Assembly: GCA_015179045.1 (NCBI GenBank) | Contig: WHUZ01000071.1 | Span: 248,001 to 312,000, forward strand | DNA from: Kalaharituber pfeilii | Taxonomy: Eukaryota > Ascomycota > Pezizomycetes > Pezizales > Pezizaceae | Direction of reading: 5' to 3' | DNA length: 64,000 nt | Notes under the pieces: generated by a model | What the model was told of the DNA's origin: nothing | The model's database searches: none | What the model saw: the letters and a program-made list of their open reading frames with translations, nothing else | Shown here: one piece after another, positions 46,686 to 58,046 of the stretch | Numbering within the stretch: the first letter of the stretch is position 1 | Layout: the number at the start of each line of letters is the position of its first letter | Program-made: the position numbers and the translations under genes

Positions 46686-46918
46686 TAGAAGCAAATACCC
46701 ACTGCTGCAGCACTTCACTAATAATGGCAATGGTACTGTGGCATCCGGAAAATGCGCAATATCTCGGTTGTGCGCAATACCTTAGTACAGAAACGTACAA
46801 TGCTATACTATAGGTCTGGAGCTTTTATAAACCGTGTAAAGTAATATTGCACTGGTAGTACCATTGCAACTACTGCTTGAGCAGGTGAAGTACTGTGGCA
46901 AGTGGGTATTTGCTTGTA
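46686..46918. mobile_element. MITE with about 75-bp imperfect inverted repeats (family F)
   Basis: A 233-bp element. The left end, TAGAAGCAAATACCCACT, pairs with the right end, AGTGGGTATTTGCTTGTA. Inner ACTTCAC, GGCAATGGTACT and GCGCAATAT segments pair with the right half. TA lies at both ends. Non-coding. Confidence 0.75.
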
Positions 46919-47152
46919 CGCATCATGTTATTTCGCAGAATATAGAGGTAATACAACAATAGATACTATAGCTGTAGCTTTTTTCCCTTTTTTTTCCTTC
47001 AGATTCAGAATCAGCGCTATCAATTTAGTCTAATATATTTCTGTGAGTGAGTGTCAAACTGGAAACTTGGTGCCGGGAACAGTGCCCAAGGTGTTGGCTC
47101 GTTACCCATACAACGTAACAACTTAACGAAAAATGCTCCTTTTTAGAATCTA

Positions 47153-47187
<35 letters not shown>

Positions 47188-47951
47188 ATAATTGGATTTC
47201 TTATGCCATTCATGTTGTCTATTATCTTTCTGTAATTTTTCTACTACTTTATTGATTTTCAGTTGATTTTTTCGAAGGGGACTCAAATGTGGTGCAGGGG
47301 TGGAGGGAGGGTCCGCTCGGATGCATATCTCGCGACTCCAAGGGATACATACCGGCAACCAACTCATCAATATAATGTGTCAATCGTGTAAAATGAACAG
47401 GGACGTATCATGATCCAAGCTGTGGAGCAATTATCCACTGCAGCCATTGACTACCGGTGGACGCAAGTTTACAAAGCAGAAACCTCAGATCCTGCCTAAA
47501 TGCGTTAGATAGGGCCCGGTGACGAGGAGTACAAAATAATATTGATGGGTGGGACCCGGATGTTTTCAATTGTCAATCGATATCAATGCAATTATCAATA
47601 ACGAATTCTTGGAAAAACCCCCACGTGGTTCAGCTCCGCAATTGCGCGTTCACGCGCGCTGTTGCGAAGAACCATGAGAAGTATCATAAACACAAGCTTA
47701 TGCAAAAAAAATGAATCCATGCCAGTTGAAATTATTCAGTGCATTTTCGAAGCCTATGTACTGTACCCAGACTCTGGAGTAAAACGCAAGAGTCTCCACA
47801 AGAAGCAAATACAATACCATATCCAGCAACCCGTCACCGGTGCCATGCAGAAAAAAAGCATTGGGAAACCCCTCTTATTGTTGCCTACACCTCCTATCCC
47901 TCCTACTTTCCACTGGCGATGTGCGATACAGGACCTGACCTTGCTCCATTG
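46919..47951. other. Gene-free stretch with a 32-nt A tract
   Basis: An A tract at 47154-47185 could be the tail of a plus-strand retroposon, but I recognise no unit before it. The overlapping frames at 47662-48101 run into the MITE downstream and are rejected as genes. Confidence 0.45.
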
Positions 47952-48771
47952 TACTCGCTCGTTCGGAAAGTATTGGAACGGCTGACAAATGCACAAAATT
48001 ATGTAATGCATGCAACTCATATTGCTGTAAAGTGTAACCCACGGTCTAAGGCTTTAACCCGTGCTCGCATTCATTATCATCTGACAATATCCACATCATA
48101 GTCTTTTGCTGTTGCCTCTGTTATTGAATAGTTGCTAGTTGCACCAAATGCAAGGTAAGTAAAATAGTAAAGTAGCTCTGCAGTTACTAAACATATGTAG
48201 GTCCGGAGGTCACCAAAAAGAAGAGCTGCAATACTTCTTAGCTTGCAATACGCTAATGTACCCTACGAGGCTACTTCTACCAGTATACTAGATGTACCTA
48301 AAACTACATACTTTAATGTACTCAGCACAGCGTGCCATTGCAGGAGCTGCCAATAAGAGTTCTGATTTCTGTTCAAGTTTTGTTCTAAACTCTGCAGATT
48401 TTAATCCTATTAACAAAAAATCTGGTCTTATAAAGAAAAGAATCTAGAGGTGCTCGGAAAAAAGTCATGACAACCAGTAGCATGGAGTGGGTTGGTTGTG
48501 GAATAAGACTACTGTGGATGAGATCAATTGGCACACCTCTACTCTTTCTGGGATTATGGCTCACTTTATTAGAGCTAAGGAAAACAATAATTATCATATA
48601 AGATATTCTTAACATAATACTGCATCACTGAATCATTTGTACAGTGCTGTGTGGTGGTGCGTACAGTATGAATGCGTGCAGGAGTAGGGTGAACAGGAAG
48701 TAATCTTGATTATGCAATATGCAAGTATTACATAATTTATGCTGTTCCAATACTTTTTGAACGAGCAAGTA
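47952..48771. mobile_element. Non-autonomous DNA transposon with about 65-bp inverted repeats (family G)
   Basis: The left end TACTCGCTCGTTCGGAAAGT and right end (minus) TACTTGCTCGTTCAAAAAGT continue as ATTGGAAC, AAATTATGTAAT and CATATTGC in both ends. Size is about 820 bp with TA boundaries and no transposase frame. Terminal CTCGTTC..AAAGTATTGGAAC sequences suggest Tc1/mariner affinity (inference). Confidence 0.75.
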
Positions 48772-49852
48772 TTCACTTCTTTTGCTTGCTCCAGGTTTCC
48801 TCATAAATTTGTTCGACCCAAACATTTTTACCGAAAAAACTAAAAGGCTATATTACCTTTACTTTAGGTCCCGATAAATGCTGATCAGTCATGCTTATCA
48901 GAGGAATTTTGAGGCCATGCCTGACGCGACACTTTTGAACGTGGGATGCCTATCCAGGTCATTTTTTGTTTGCTGAGGCCAAGGCGCCACGGTGACAGGG
49001 CCAGTGGGTTTGTCGCAGTTTTGGATGAGTTATCATATGCTAGCTTGCTCAACTCTTGTTGTGGAAACTCACGTCTGCGGGTTGGTTAGGAACTACGGCG
49101 ATGTGTATAGTCCATTTTCACCTAAATTCTTCCTAACCGAGTTTGTACAAATTCTTTCGCTTTTGGGCACTATTTGAGGGGGCCTTGTACGGAGTATCAA
49201 CTAAATAGGTACTCTACTTTAGGACACTGCAGAGATACCAGGTCGGAAGATCGAAAGCACCAGGAAAATGACTTATCATCCATGCACAAAATGATGCTGG
49301 CAAGTTCCGTCTCAGAAAGAAGAAACCCCCAGTACCGCGTCGCCGCATGATCTGCGAGTCGCGATATGGAACGGAGTCACATGTGCATGGGCTGGAGACT
49401 ACAGTTTGCGTCCCCGCTCAGTCGGTGGCAAGATTTGCTAATTTCTGGTGAGAAAATCAAATATAAAATCTAGAAACGTTATCTTATGTCTTAAGTCACA
49501 TTTACTATAAATCTCTTAAGCGTTTGAGTGTAGTTGCTATAAAACAAAAGTGCATAGATGAAAACTACTTCTGTAGGTTAACGTGACGATACAGACGCTT
49601 TATTATGCTTTTCGAGCGTAACACAAGATGCACCAACTAGCTTCTTACCTACAATTGCACAGTTTAAGTAAATTACTCTCAAATACACTTGATTGCGGTG
49701 AGTGACTCGAGCAACAGGTTATGCACTTGTCTAGTCATACAGTGATATGTTTAGGAAGTCATGAAAACAGGGAACTTGTGCGATCCGCGTATTAATTTCA
49801 CCTCAAAGATTATCATTTCCCACCTCATTACAGTAAGTACTAAGTAGGCACT
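48772..49852. other. Gene-free stretch
   Basis: Nothing supported. Confidence 0.4.
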
Positions 49853-50548
49853 AGCCGGAAAAATAAGTATCCGGACAGGGATCAATGCATATTATGCGCT
49901 ATGCAGTATTCGGTGTAGACTAGCATATTTTCGTATACTTGGCTGTAGATCTATGAGAACCAGGACAAAATTCACCATAGTGTCTAAATTTATGTCAGAA
50001 GTATCCGAACAGCTGATATAATGGGTCTTTACACCGTCAACATGATAGGTCTTAAGATTCCAAGACTATTCTTTAGGGGCGGCTGGTCTGGACCTTTTTC
50101 AAGGCTAACCTGAGGGCTGTTCTATAAGCTGCTCTGGAGGAAGCTATTCCCGAGGCTAATCGATAGGTTATTATGCTATACACTATGCTACTTCAGTAGT
50201 GTACTCTAACTAACTGCTTTTGTAATTTATTGTTTATTGTTTATTTAAGTGAGCATTTTGAAAGAGGGGGGGTACCCCTCATTCAAAAAAATTGTTTCGA
50301 ACGTTCTATGATATCAAACAATAAAACAGGGAACAGACCCCGGTTTTATTTCAAAGCGGGGTTTGAATTTCACATAAACCCTTAGGGGAAGGCACCATAT
50401 CAGAAGTAGCATGTCCGGACAGCTGACATAATGAATTTGGCGTCTTCAACACTTTGTACCTCGATAACTCAGACCATGCAGCAGTATAAACACAAGTACA
50501 AGGCCTCTATACATAATTAATATTACCAAAAAAAAGACTCAGCTATCA

Positions 50549-50883
50549 TACAGTGCGTAGGCAAAGTCCTCGGCACTATGCAGTATAAGGAAAAGCATTT
50601 TACGAAGCTTTGGAGTCAGGAGACATGCATCCGAGAGGATTCCTCTTGAGAAAACACAACTCAACCGAAAGTACTCCTTTTTTAATTCTGAGAAAGGGTT
50701 TAGATTTTCTGATGCCCATTCATGCGGTCTATTAATTTTTTGCAATTTTCTGGCTAATTCATGGAATTTAAGCACCTTTTCGAACAGTACTGAAAACAGA
50801 GGTGCAAGGACAGTCTGCTCGGAATGCATGTCTCGCTTTTCCTTATACTGCATAGTCCCGAGGACTTTTGCCTACGCATTGTA
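50549..50883. mobile_element. Tc1/mariner-type MITE, family C copy 2, nested in family H
   Basis: A 335-bp homologue of 12274-12611 along its whole length in the same orientation, with inverted repeats of about 50 bp (TACAGTGCGTAGGCAAAGTC and complement). It lies wholly inside the family H transposon, so it inserted later. Confidence 0.88.
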
Positions 50884-51190
50884 CTTAATGAGGAAGATAC
50901 TAATATTCTCATAGGTCCTGAAATAACCCTCCGGGTAAGAGCAGCTATTGTGGCATCAAGGTATTCACATATATTGAATAGCATGAGCAAGTCACTATCA
51001 ATAAGGGCCATCTCAAAATAATGAAAATACCAAAATCAATGTGTGCTGAAATTATTGACAATGCAGTTCTAAGAGCTTTACAAATGCGTGCTAAGTTAGC
51101 TACAAATCTTGAAGCCATGAAAAGTTCAAAGAAATGAAAGTATCACCATCAGAGGTAGGATACTGCTGTTTTTATTTTCACTGCTATAGT

Positions 51191-51365
51191 AGTGCTGTTC
51201 CAGAGGGAGTTCGGGAGGCAGCTATTGACATGCTGTTCGACGGGCTCTTCCGGAGGCTGTTCGAGCGGCCCTTTCAGAGGCTATTTCAGAGGATGTTACG
51301 GAGGTTGTTCCGGAGGCTATGCCGGAGGCTATGCCGGAGGCTGTTTGAGAGGCTGTTTTAAAGGC
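51191..51365. repeat. Degenerate 12-15 bp minisatellite (GGAGGCTRTTCC-like)
   Basis: About ten imperfect units of GGAGGCTGTTCC/GGAGGCTATGCC type. The same motif appears at about 50100-50160 and inverted at about 51441-51500 (CCTCCAGAATAGC), all within the family H transposon. The frame at 51134-51361 simply translates it into RRLF/RRLC repeats. Confidence 0.7.
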
Positions 51366-52037
51366 TACCAGTAATGCTGATGGTGGGAATAATTATGTAG
51401 CACGATACCCAAAATATAATAGTAGTGAGAATAGCTTGAAACACCCTCTGGGGCAACCTCCGGAATGGCCTTTTGAAATAGCCTCCAGAATAGCTATACC
51501 ATATAGAGGATAGTTAAATTCACATTTGCATCATTTGCACCGAGTCCTGCTTGCATATATAATATCCAGTAGTGCATTCTTATCCTCCAGCGGAAAATGG
51601 CTGAACACCTCTACGCTTTCGCTTTTTAGATACATTGGTACTTGACAGCTGTTTCTTAAGACCTAGTGCTCTCTCTTGGAGCTTGAGAGCTTATGCTGTC
51701 TTTTGCAGTGGATTGACAGCTTGTTTACTGGCTTATAATTTCTGCATTTAAGGTGTAAATGTCTGCATAACAAAAAGTTTTCTAGATTTATTATTTACTC
51801 ACGTCCAAGTGCTTAGAGAAAACTCCCCCCTACTTACGGTGGAAATGTACCCTAATAAAATTTGGGTCGAATCTCATATAAATCCTTAGGGGAAGGCACC
51901 CAACGAAATTTAGACACTATCGCGAATTTTGGACTGGATATCTACAGCCAAGTATACGAAAATATGCCAGTTTATACCGAATACTGCATAGCGAATTATA
52001 TGCATTGATCCCTGTCCAGATACTTATCATTTCGGCT

Positions 52038-55000
52038 GGAAGCTCAACCCCCTGCCATGATTCGACGATTATGAGCATGGAATTGGTGTCGAGCAGAACA
52101 AGTTTTCGATCGACGTGCATAGACAAATCTTCTCTAATCAAAATCAAGTTTATAATAACTCCTAAAGATATCGGTCTTACTAGTACTTGGTGCCATGGTC
52201 CCTGTGTTGCTTTCCCGGTTGCATGCAAAATGGTACTTTATTTATTGCCTAATACCTGAGATTACCGAACCATTTGCAATACAAGAAAAATATTGGAGAT
52301 ATCCAAGTCGGTTCAAGGACATGGGAAATTACGCAATCATTATCAATAGAAGTCGAATCTCCTAGCTGAGCATAAGGCAGGGCAATATTATTCCTTTACT
52401 GGTTTCTTGAACCGACAATGTTAGTATGTCCTCGTTGTATTAGGAACATGTGCTTGTGTCCAGTCTCGCTAACGATAGAATTGTGACACGCGTAGTGCTA
52501 ATTTGAGTACGGCATACAAGGTGCCTTGCTAATGCAGAAAAGATAGGTATCTAGACTATCGCCTGAAGGATATTGAATCTTGAGTTTAATTATTCCTTTC
52601 GATAGCTGTCTCGGCTTGAATGCCGGCCTTGTTCAAGTATGAAGAAAGCTCGTGGGAAATCCAGATCAGTAATAATATCGCAAAAAATTCAAGGGTTCAA
52701 ATCTGAGTGACGGCATCAATCGTTGGTGTAAATGATTGTGTGTGCACTTAAAGCGTAAGTTTCCTTGTTTGGGTAGATGGGTACCCCAGATGTAAAATGA
52801 TCACGTCAGGGCTTTCATGCTATTGGTCACTAGAATGTGCATGCAAAAAAAATGGAAGCACTGACGTTGTTCCAGTGTACTTTAGCTTTGGATCACCTGT
52901 TTTAGAGAGGTCAATGTTGGCTGAAGCTAGCTAAAGTATGGCATGGCGGACCATCTGCAGAACTTGATCCCAGCAAATAGTAACAACCTATTGTTCCATA
53001 GCTGATGGACCAGCCCAAGTGCGAGCACTCGATCAATAGCTGCAGGCTTTTAGTATACCTTGAACATAAATTCTCCTGTGGTAAGGTTCTAGAAGCTGAG
53101 CTTTCACCACTGTAGAAAACTCTGGCAGCAAGACTCAGCTGGGGCATGTACCAACTAAAAAACGTGTGAGGCAATTATGCATCTACAAGGATGTGACATT
53201 ACCTGTAGGTCTGAGGGCGCTTCTAGAAGCTTGCCACAATTGCACTCATGTGGAACCGATGATTTCCGAAAATGTACCGACTGAATTCGTGATCAGACCT
53301 CATGCCAGATTAGCCATCGATGGAAATAAAACTCTGAAATATGCGCGGGCACATACAATCTGCACAAGGCTTATGCATTACTATGGGTTACTTTGATTGT
53401 GTTGTGATGGGAAGTCCTTGTTCGCCAAATCATTGCATCGGGTTGCCAGACATTGTTTCAAAAACTTTAGAAGGACCCGAATAAAGCGCTTATTGGTTAA
53501 ATATGCATGTATGTTTCAGAAGCTGCTACCATAGTGTGGGGCTATCATATTAGGTCAGAATTTTAATCCCTCTGATGTGTTGACAGGCGCAAAGTCAAAT
53601 TCAACCTCATAAGGTACATAGCCTCGCTAGCAAGTATGTAGAACAGCAATGGAAGGGTGACACAATTCCACCATGGCATTTCAGCTTGAATGGTGGACCT
53701 CGGACTAAAGAAACGCAACCTCTAAGTTTTCCCTGGTCCATCCGGCAGTTGCAATCCTTCCAGGGGAGATATGTGTCATTCCCAGTCACTGCAGGTCGAG
53801 TGACACCTTTGTCGTTCGGTATTTAACACATTGCTTTAGCGAGATGTTTTTGCAAGGCTGGATAGCGATGGGGATGCATGTGACACTTTTACGCATCTTC
53901 GTTAGACTAAGTTAATATGATTGCCCGGGGACTTGTGATGTGTGCCAATATATTCAACACATAAATTGGAATTTGATACGGATCTGATACAATTTGAGAT
54001 GCGGTGTATGCGTATAAGCAGCCGCCTCAGACAATAGCACCTACCCGTTCAGTCACCGTTGTCACAAAGCCTGGTTTTTGCAATTCACATGTCAGAATTT
54101 GTTAGAATGCCAAGGCTCATGGATGGAGTTTTTCCCTAACTTGGAATCAACTGAACATTGCCAAGCGTCTACACGATGGCGTCCTAGTCAGCTTAATAAG
54201 ACCTCAGAACCAAAGGTTCGGCGGAACTAACTAATCCGTGATGGTTAGGGTAGCACTTGTGATCGTCGTTTGTGCCAAGAGTACATTGCTATGAGAGATA
54301 TGCTACTGATCGAGCTCTCCTGGTCGGTACTAGGATTTCATCATAGCTTTTGAAGAATGCGTAATATTGGTTGAGGAGTACCGTACATGCATCACATTAG
54401 ATGTTACTCTGAGAGGCCTCATTAGCCTGGAGCCGCATGTATTGTAATTTCGATACTCTTAAATCAACTCATATCAATGTCCCGAAAAGTTTGAAAAAGG
54501 GATCACAAACTCAATGGTTCTCCTATATCTAATCCCAAGTCCGCCACAGTCAGACAACAACCCCCATTATTGCCATGCACGGTATGCCGACATTACGCTA
54601 CTAGTAGCGGGCACAGCCGACTGCAACCTTAACCCTGCAGAATTTCGCAAAGTTAAACGCAGGGGGCTGTGACGGTATCGGTAAGAGCGGGTACTACTGT
54701 ACCATGCCTTGAACGTGGGCGAGAGGAGAAAATTGACAGGACAACATGCCAATAAGGATCCTTACTGGTACATAGCGCTTTTAGGTACATTGATAATGGA
54801 ACCTTTGTACTCCCGAAAGCGAATAATAACTAGGGCGTTGTAATTCCAGATTCAGGTCTGAATTCCACCGGTCAGCCGAGCGCCCGGTGACTCTCCCTCT
54901 GATTTGCGTCTGGCGTCGGGTACTAGCAGCAAGCGGCGGCGCGGCCACCGCCCGCAACCTCGTATCCATGGCAAGCCTCTCTGCTAGCAACCAAAGCGGA

Positions 55001-58000
55001 ATAGAGATATCCTGCCATATGAATACCAACCCAAGAACCATCTGAAGGACAGGATTTTGCTTTTCTTAGTTTCCTTCCACGTGGAGGAAGTGCTAGTCGC
55101 CTGGGTACAACACCAAATGTGAGCTGGAGTTAATGCTTATATCACCTAATCTGGTGGACAGCATGCTATCCCCCATGTCAGAGAGTGGGACGCGGTGGCT
55201 GCAGTTCGACTGGGCCCTGGGAGCGAAAATATCTATGAATGCTGGATTTTTTCCTACAAGGGATCGAATCATTTTGTGATAGACTCGGTTAATAGGTCGT
55301 AGTTCTCAAGTAAACCTAAGTAGGTACACTTTCGAGCTGTCACGCAATTTCCTACCGATAAAATGAGCATCCGATGCCGCCCGTGACCTACCTCGTTGTT
55401 CAAGTAAGGGGCTTCCACAATTAGGGCACTTTGCTTTCTGTACGACAGCTGTGTCAGTTTTCCTTTTTGGTCACTTGTGCATTGATTCTGTATCTTCGTT
55501 CTCAGTGAGTGTTGACAGTTTAAGAGGAGATCCGAAGTGGGTGGCGAAAACAAAACCAAATTACATCGAACAAGCAAAGGCAGGATAAGATATTAGCGGT
55601 CGTCATCCAGTACGTACTTATTACAGAGAATTTGGCACAATATTAGCCAAATTAGCGTATCTCGACTATACTTGCCAGTGGCCAGACTCCGATTACCCGA
55701 CTGAAACGTTCTGAGTCTCTGTTGAACCTTTAGAGGACCCGAGAATTATCCGGCATCATCACATTCGAGAAGCACGATCTGAACTTCATGATATCACTCC
55801 AGTTCTCCTATCATCAAATGGTTCTCGCTCTCTAGCTCTTTGCCGACCTCATCTGCGTTGTAAGCGGCGCCGGCATTGCATCGGGACCCAACTCAGCGGC
55901 GTTCTCCAGTTCTGCAACACCCCCGGTCGATCAGTAAGATACTCCGAGACCGATATCTTAAGCGGAAATATTTCTCGAAGCCGAGTTGCCGCTACTAGAG
56001 GAGAGAAGAGACATTGGTTAGCGCAACGGATGTTTCCATGAGACTAGACAAAATCAAATACTAGTACACAAAACGAGGGAAAAAAAAGAAAAAATACAGG
56101 GAATTAGGGTATCTCGAGAGGAACGGGAAAATATTTATCTTTTGCATTACAGGTTGCTATTGAGCAATAATCGGCGTTTGTACAGTTACCTGGGAGGAAA
56201 GGGGGGCAAAATAGGGCAGCGCGCAGGCCTATTAAGAGTTCGAGTCAGTAGGTTTGCTTCCAAGTCTGCTTATCGAATGTTGGTGATCGTCACCGAATAA
56301 GTTTGCCCGTTGTACCCTCTGCGCGGCCTTGCGATTGGAGGAGACAATTCTTCTCCCGGACCAGGTCCAGTTACCCCCACGTCCTGCTCTTCGTTAAATG
56401 TTTGTACCGTACGCATACACAAGGCAATTATGCTTTGGGAATGCAATCACCAGCTCGTGTCGTGCCGCAATTGTTTCAAGTCTAACATTTGATAGAAGCT
56501 TGCAATTGCTGAGTTCTTAGACACCACTCAATACATTTCCTTGAACCAACTTTAAAGCTACTACCTTGCATAACTCACGTTCCACGACCTGCTAGCGAAC
56601 GGATTCTAATTTCTCCTTTACCTTCACCTAGTCTGGTTCCAACCAGACTAACCTTCACCTATTTTTCCGCCAAATAGAGCCCGAGTTTTATATTTTTCGA
56701 ATTCGACTCGTCTCCCATCATAACTTTCAGTTATCACTGCACGATCCTCGCCGACCTTTTCCTGCGCTTATCAACCAGGTCTTGGATCTCGGCGACCTCT
56801 TTCCTTTTTGACCCCACACCGCGCGTGCATCTCACATTTTTAGGGTTCGGAGGCACACGGATTTTCTGGGCTGCGCAATACCCCTGGTAGTCACTGTCAG
56901 CACTCTATTGCATATTGTTAGTGATAGCGATGCAACGTTAATTGCCTGCCTGCATCAGATCAGCTCGCGATCGAAAGCTAGAAGGAGCCTGCCGCTTCTT
57001 ACTTACTTAGTTAACCTGCAGCGGGAACAGCAAACACGCATAGGGCTTTAATATAACACTGATGATTTTACGGGGAACGCTGCAAGTTTCTAAATATACA
57101 AAAGTTTATTACAGGTTTCCTGCATTAAACAAATATTTACAGCTCCGATAGCCGCTCCGAAACATTGCATATCGGTTAATAAGTATAACACACTTGAGGC
57201 TGACGTACAGCGGCAGTTGGACAAAGGTTCGATCAGGCAGCAGGGCACGCCGCACGGAAGTTTCTGTGTTCACTGCCTATTTCGTAGTGTCGGTTTCTGA
57301 GTTATAGTGTCGTTCTGCATTAAAGAAGCGCTTGTAGAGTGCTAAACGGAAAAAAGAAAAGAAAAACAAAATAAAGAACCAGATTGCGTACAGTGTTTTG
57401 CTTTTTATTAACACTTTTTTTTATTTTTATTGTTTTGGTTAGCGAGCGTAGGGACGGACTGGACTGCGCATACTCTACTCTAGCCTCTAGCTAGTTTCCC
57501 TCCGTCCTGGAACACGCTCCGCAGCTTCACGTTTTCGGTTTCCAGCTCGGGGGTGAGGGGTATTGCCCAGTTGCCTGCCAATTGCACATCTCCGGAGTGG
57601 GGAACACCTACGCTGACGCTGACGCGCGCAGCTACATAGATATACACTCGATTGCGGTAAGCTGGGAAACTTGGCTTGTGTGCTCTGTTATCAGCTAGAG
57701 CTTTTGGCTCGGGTAATCCTAATCGGACGTCGGGGTTCAGGTTCGGGGACTTGTTTGGCCTCAGAGAGAAGGGGTCGTGTGCACAGTCATATATCATCAG
57801 AGACAGCGTCACACGTTTGTCAGCGGAGCTGCCGGACAGAGATTACCTCGTCAATTGACAGACCAATCTGGCGGTTGCAGGGTCTTACCGGGGACGTGCG
57901 GTCATCGAGCCATCATCTACTTTCTCCCCCCACAGGTAAGCTTCCTACGACCCCACTCACCACACTAGCGCCGTCTGGTTGGCCACCCCCTTACCCTCCT

Positions 58001-58046
58001 CCCGTTGATAGTGCCTATATACCCCCCCTTCCCCGCTGCTCCAAAA
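52038..58046. other. Long gene-poor stretch ending in the upstream region of the kinase-like gene
   Basis: Six kilobases with no gene I can support. Frames such as 53166-53396, 54781-55041 and 55269-55577 have no family resemblance or splice structure. Close to the next gene, GGTAAGC at about 57655 and CCCCCCACAG ending near 57936 could bound a leader intron (inference). Confidence 0.45.

Larger units (their letters stand above)
49853..52037. mobile_element. DNA transposon relic with about 135-bp terminal inverted repeats (family H)
   Basis: 49853-49992 and 51905-52037 are imperfect inverted copies. They share GTATCYGGACAGGGATCAAT, GCTATGCAGTATTCGGT, CATATTTTCGTATACTTGGC and TAGTGTCTAAATTT. 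Two further internal direct repeats link the left side with 50360-50450 and 51862-51900 (CTTAGGGGAAGGCACC; CCGRACAGCTGAYATAATG). The element is about 2.18 kb, has no intact transposase, and contains a complete family C MITE. Termini are approximate and the TA duplication is not certain on the right. Confidence 0.8.

Noticed and set aside
47662..48101. Overlapping plus-strand ORFs of 107-120 residues
   Set aside because: They run across the left inverted repeat of a DNA transposon and have no recognisable domain.
51134..51361. 75-residue ORF with Arg/Leu/Phe repeats
   Set aside because: It is the translation of a minisatellite inside a transposon relic.
52690..52715. tRNA B-box-like sequence (GGTTCAAATCT)
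   Set aside because: Flanks do not fold into a cloverleaf.
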